Assembly (NCBI GenBank): GCA_900473415.1 | Contig: UCLR01000017.1 | Location: 29,796-93,795 of the forward strand | Source of the DNA: Hyphomicrobiales bacterium | GTDB lineage: Bacteria > Pseudomonadota > Alphaproteobacteria > Rhizobiales > Beijerinckiaceae | Direction of reading: 5' to 3' | DNA: 64,000 nucleotides | Part shown: positions 62,092 through 64,000 of the stretch, piece after piece | Position numbering within the stretch: the stretch's first letter is position 1 | How the letters are laid out: every line of letters starts with the position of its first letter | Position numbers and translations under genes: made by a program | Notes under the pieces: model-generated | Database searches by the model: none | Told to the model about the DNA's origin: nothing | Seen by the model: only the letters and a program-made list of their open reading frames with translations

Positions 62092-63003
62092 ATGAAGCTC
62101 ACTGAACGTCCCGTCACGGACAATCTGTTCCCCGGTTTTCGCCTGCTCGACGTCGAGACGTCGGGCGCGCGCATCCGTGTCCGCACGGGCGGGGAGGGGC
62201 CGCCGCTTCTGCTGCTGCATGGCTATCCGCAGACCCACGCGCTTTGGCACAAGGTCGCCGCGCGGCTGAAGGCCGATTTCACCCTCGTTTGCGCCGATCT
62301 GCGCGGCTATGGCGACAGTGAGAAGCCCGCGACCGACGCCGAGCATTTCCCCTATTCCAAGCGCGCCATGGCCCTCGACATGGCGCAGGTGATGACCGCG
62401 CTCGGCCATCAGCGCTTCTTCGTCGGCGCCCATGATCGCGGCGCGCGCGTGACGCACCGCCTCGCGCTCGACCATGCCGAGCGCGTCATCAGCCTCGCCA
62501 CGCTCGACATCGCCCCGACGCGGGAGATGTACGCGAACACCACCGACGCCTTTGCCCGCGCCTATTGGCACTGGTTTTTCCTGATCCAGCCCGCACCCTT
62601 CCCGGAGCGGATGATCGGGGCCGATCCGGAAGCCTATTGGCGCAAGAAATGCGGCTCGGGTTCGGCCGGAATGACCCCTTTCGAACCGGAGGCCCTGGCA
62701 CACTATCTGCGTTGCTTCGCAGATCCGGCGACCATCCACGGTTCCTGCGAGGACTATCGCGCGGCGGCAACCATCGACATCCGCCATGACGATGAGGATG
62801 GCGGGCGCAAGCTGAGACAGCCGCTGCTTGCGCTTTGGGGCGCGAACGGCATCATCGGCAAATGCTTTGACCCGCTGGCGCTCTGGCGGCTGCGTGCGCA
62901 GGATGTGCGCGGCCAGGCGCTGCCGGGCGGGCATTATCTGGCGGAGGAGGTCCCGGATCTCGTCGCTGCCGAGTTCAGAGCCTTCTTCGGAGAAACCGCA
63001 TGA
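62092..63003 (+). CDS. Alpha/beta hydrolase, fluoroacetate/haloacetate dehalogenase-like
   Basis: This 303-residue hydrolase lines up with the Rhodopseudomonas fluoroacetate dehalogenase: nucleophile Asp115 in HDRGARV, halide/substrate Arg116 and Arg119, Asp139, the fluoride pocket His160-Trp161 (YWHWFFLIQPAPFPE), Tyr222 (EDYRA) and base His281 (GGHYLAEE). The spacing agrees within a few residues. It should hydrolyse a haloacetate to glycolate, though epoxide hydrolases are related. Its stop overlaps the next gene (ATGA). Confidence 0.85.
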   Translation: MKLTERPVTDNLFPGFRLLDVETSGARIRVRTGGEGPPLLLLHGYPQTHALWHKVAARLKADFTLVCADLRGYGDSEKPATDAEHFPYSKRAMALDMAQVMTALGHQRFFVGAHDRGARVTHRLALDHAERVISLATLDIAPTREMYANTTDAFARAYWHWFFLIQPAPFPERMIGADPEAYWRKKCGSGSAGMTPFEPEALAHYLRCFADPATIHGSCEDYRAAATIDIRHDDEDGGRKLRQPLLALWGANGIIGKCFDPLALWRLRAQDVRGQALPGGHYLAEEVPDLVAAEFRAFFGETA

Positions 63004-64000
63004 CCACCGGGACCAATCGCGTCTATCGCATCGCCGTCATCGCCGGCGACGGCATCGGCAAGGAGGTCATGCCCGAGGGGCTGCGCGTGCTGGAGGCGGC
63101 TTCCAAGAAGTTCGGCTTCGAGCTGCGCCTCGACGAGTTCGACTTCTCCTCCTGCGACTACTACGCCAAGCACGGCAAGATGCTGCCGGACGACTGGAAG
63201 GAGAAGATCGGCGGTCACGACGCGATCTATTTCGGCGCGGTCGGCATGCCGGCGCAGGTGCCGGACCATATCTCGCTCTGGGGTTCGCTCCTGCTCTTCC
63301 GCCGCGAGTTCGACCAATACGTCAACTTGCGCCCCGTGCGGCTGATGCCGGGCGTTCCCGGGCCGCTGGCCAACCGCAAGCCCGGTGACATCGACTTCTT
63401 CGTCGTGCGCGAGAACACCGAGGGTGAGTATTCGTCCGTCGGTGGCCGCATGTTTGCCGGCACCGAGCGCGAGATCGTCATGCAGGAGACGGTGATGAGC
63501 CGTGTCGGCGTCGACCGCGTGCTGAAATACGCCTTCGAGCTGGCGAGCCGCCGGCCGCGCAAGAAGCTCACCTCCGCCACCAAGTCGAACGGCATCTCGA
63601 TCACCATGCCCTACTGGGATGAGCGGGTGAAGGAGATGGCGAAGAACTATCCGGGCGTCGCCGTCGACCAGTACCATATCGACATCCTGACCGCCCATTT
63701 CGTGCTGAACCCGGACCGTTTCGACGTGGTCGTCGCCTCGAACCTCTTCGGCGACATTCTCTCGGATCTCGGCCCGGCCTGCACCGGCACGATCGGCATC
63801 GCGCCGTCCGGCAACATCAATCCGACGGGCGATCACCCCTCCCTGTTCGAGCCGGTCCATGGCTCGGCCCCGGATATCGCCGGCCAGGGCATCGCCAACC
63901 CGATCGGAATGATCTGGTCGGGTGCGATGATGCTGGACCATCTCGGTGAGCGCGATGCGGCCAAGGCGATCGAGGCCGCTATCGAGCGCGCCCTGGGCGA
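63000..64000 (+). CDS. ttuC: Tartrate dehydrogenase-like (IMDH family), cut by window end
   Basis: The first 333 residues of a decarboxylating dehydrogenase are present (MTTGTNRVYRIAVIAGDGIGKEV). The TtuC-type features are DQYVNLRPVRLMPGVPGPL, VVRENTEGEYSSVGGRMF, SNLFGDILSDLGPACTGTIGIAPSGN and LFEPVHGSAPDIAG. This branch oxidises tartrate or D-malate with NAD; leucine synthesis LeuB lacks these. The start overlaps the dehalogenase stop by 4 bases, so they are co-translated. The end is beyond 64000. Confidence 0.9.
   Translation, partial: MTTGTNRVYRIAVIAGDGIGKEVMPEGLRVLEAASKKFGFELRLDEFDFSSCDYYAKHGKMLPDDWKEKIGGHDAIYFGAVGMPAQVPDHISLWGSLLLFRREFDQYVNLRPVRLMPGVPGPLANRKPGDIDFFVVRENTEGEYSSVGGRMFAGTEREIVMQETVMSRVGVDRVLKYAFELASRRPRKKLTSATKSNGISITMPYWDERVKEMAKNYPGVAVDQYHIDILTAHFVLNPDRFDVVVASNLFGDILSDLGPACTGTIGIAPSGNINPTGDHPSLFEPVHGSAPDIAGQGIANPIGMIWSGAMMLDHLGERDAAKAIEAAIERALG

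Overview
The window is a chromosomal segment of a GC-rich alphaproteobacterium, most likely of the order Hyphomicrobiales (Rhizobiales) and near Bosea, Methylobacterium or Bradyrhizobium relatives. This rests on protein-level recognition only: an atpI-atpB-atpE-b'-b operon, a CcrM-type GANTC methyltransferase, a tRNA-His with A73, Phasin_2, DUF1150 and DUF1236 proteins, a PdhS-like kinase and small REP-like palindromes of the 'cgtcat-cccggg' type. There is no phage, insertion sequence, plasmid module, rRNA or CRISPR array. Most of the window is ordinary core genome with accessory inserts.

Layout. 1-2.9 kb: F0 part of the ATP synthase operon (minus). 3.0-7.8 kb: smc, a DsbA-like thioredoxin-fold protein and a DUF721/DciA-like gene (minus). 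8-9.5 kb: divergent SDR/TetR pair around an inverted repeat. 9.5-14 kb: mutY, ccrM, rnhB and a radical-SAM gene. 14-18.5 kb: zinc peptidase, a family-4-like uracil-DNA glycosylase and ETF-ubiquinone oxidoreductase. 18.8-23.8 kb: TPR protein, ispE, polyprenyl synthase, DUF2007 and a TrmN6-like methyltransferase. 23.8-24.9 kb: three tandem small secreted Tyr/Gly/Pro/Arg-rich proteins. 25-28.2 kb: glyQS. 28.2-28.6 kb: a mosaic of palindromic repeats. 28.9-32.3 kb: URC1-URC4-upp, a uracil-catabolism cluster. 32.3-33.4 kb: two DUF1236 proteins. 33.5-37.6 kb: LysR-tctB-tctA-tctC tripartite tricarboxylate transporter operon. 37.7-41.2 kb: EamA exporter, GST and MgtE. 41.2-46 kb: diguanylate cyclase and a large PAS histidine kinase. 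46.2-47.8 kb: two phasin-type genes behind TGC-N3-GCA palindromes. 47.9 kb: tRNA-His. 48-49 kb: a small heat-shock gene with an RpoH-like promoter and a structured leader, then DUF1150. 49-64 kb: alpha/beta hydrolase, GT4 glycosyltransferase, infC (AUU start), a soluble Cache-CheW protein, rpmI-rplT, an orphan gene, LOG-family gene, pheS, GT21-like glycosyltransferase, pheT, a haloacetate-dehalogenase-like hydrolase and a truncated tartrate-dehydrogenase gene.

How it fits together. Three themes recur: cell-cycle control (SMC, CcrM with a possible CtrA box and a GANTC site upstream, PdhS-like kinase beside a GGDEF protein); carbon and nitrogen scavenging (URC uracil cluster, TTT transporter, dehalogenase plus tartrate dehydrogenase); and storage or stress (phasins, Hsp20 with a likely RNA thermometer). 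The usual infC-rpmI-rplT-pheS-pheT run is present in order but is interrupted three times by other genes.

The best candidates for something less described are the two-Cache-like soluble CheW protein at 52.1-54.7 kb, the tandem secreted YYGPRR-type proteins with matching 3' hairpins at 23.8-24.9 kb, and the structured leader of the Hsp20 gene at 48.09-48.18 kb.
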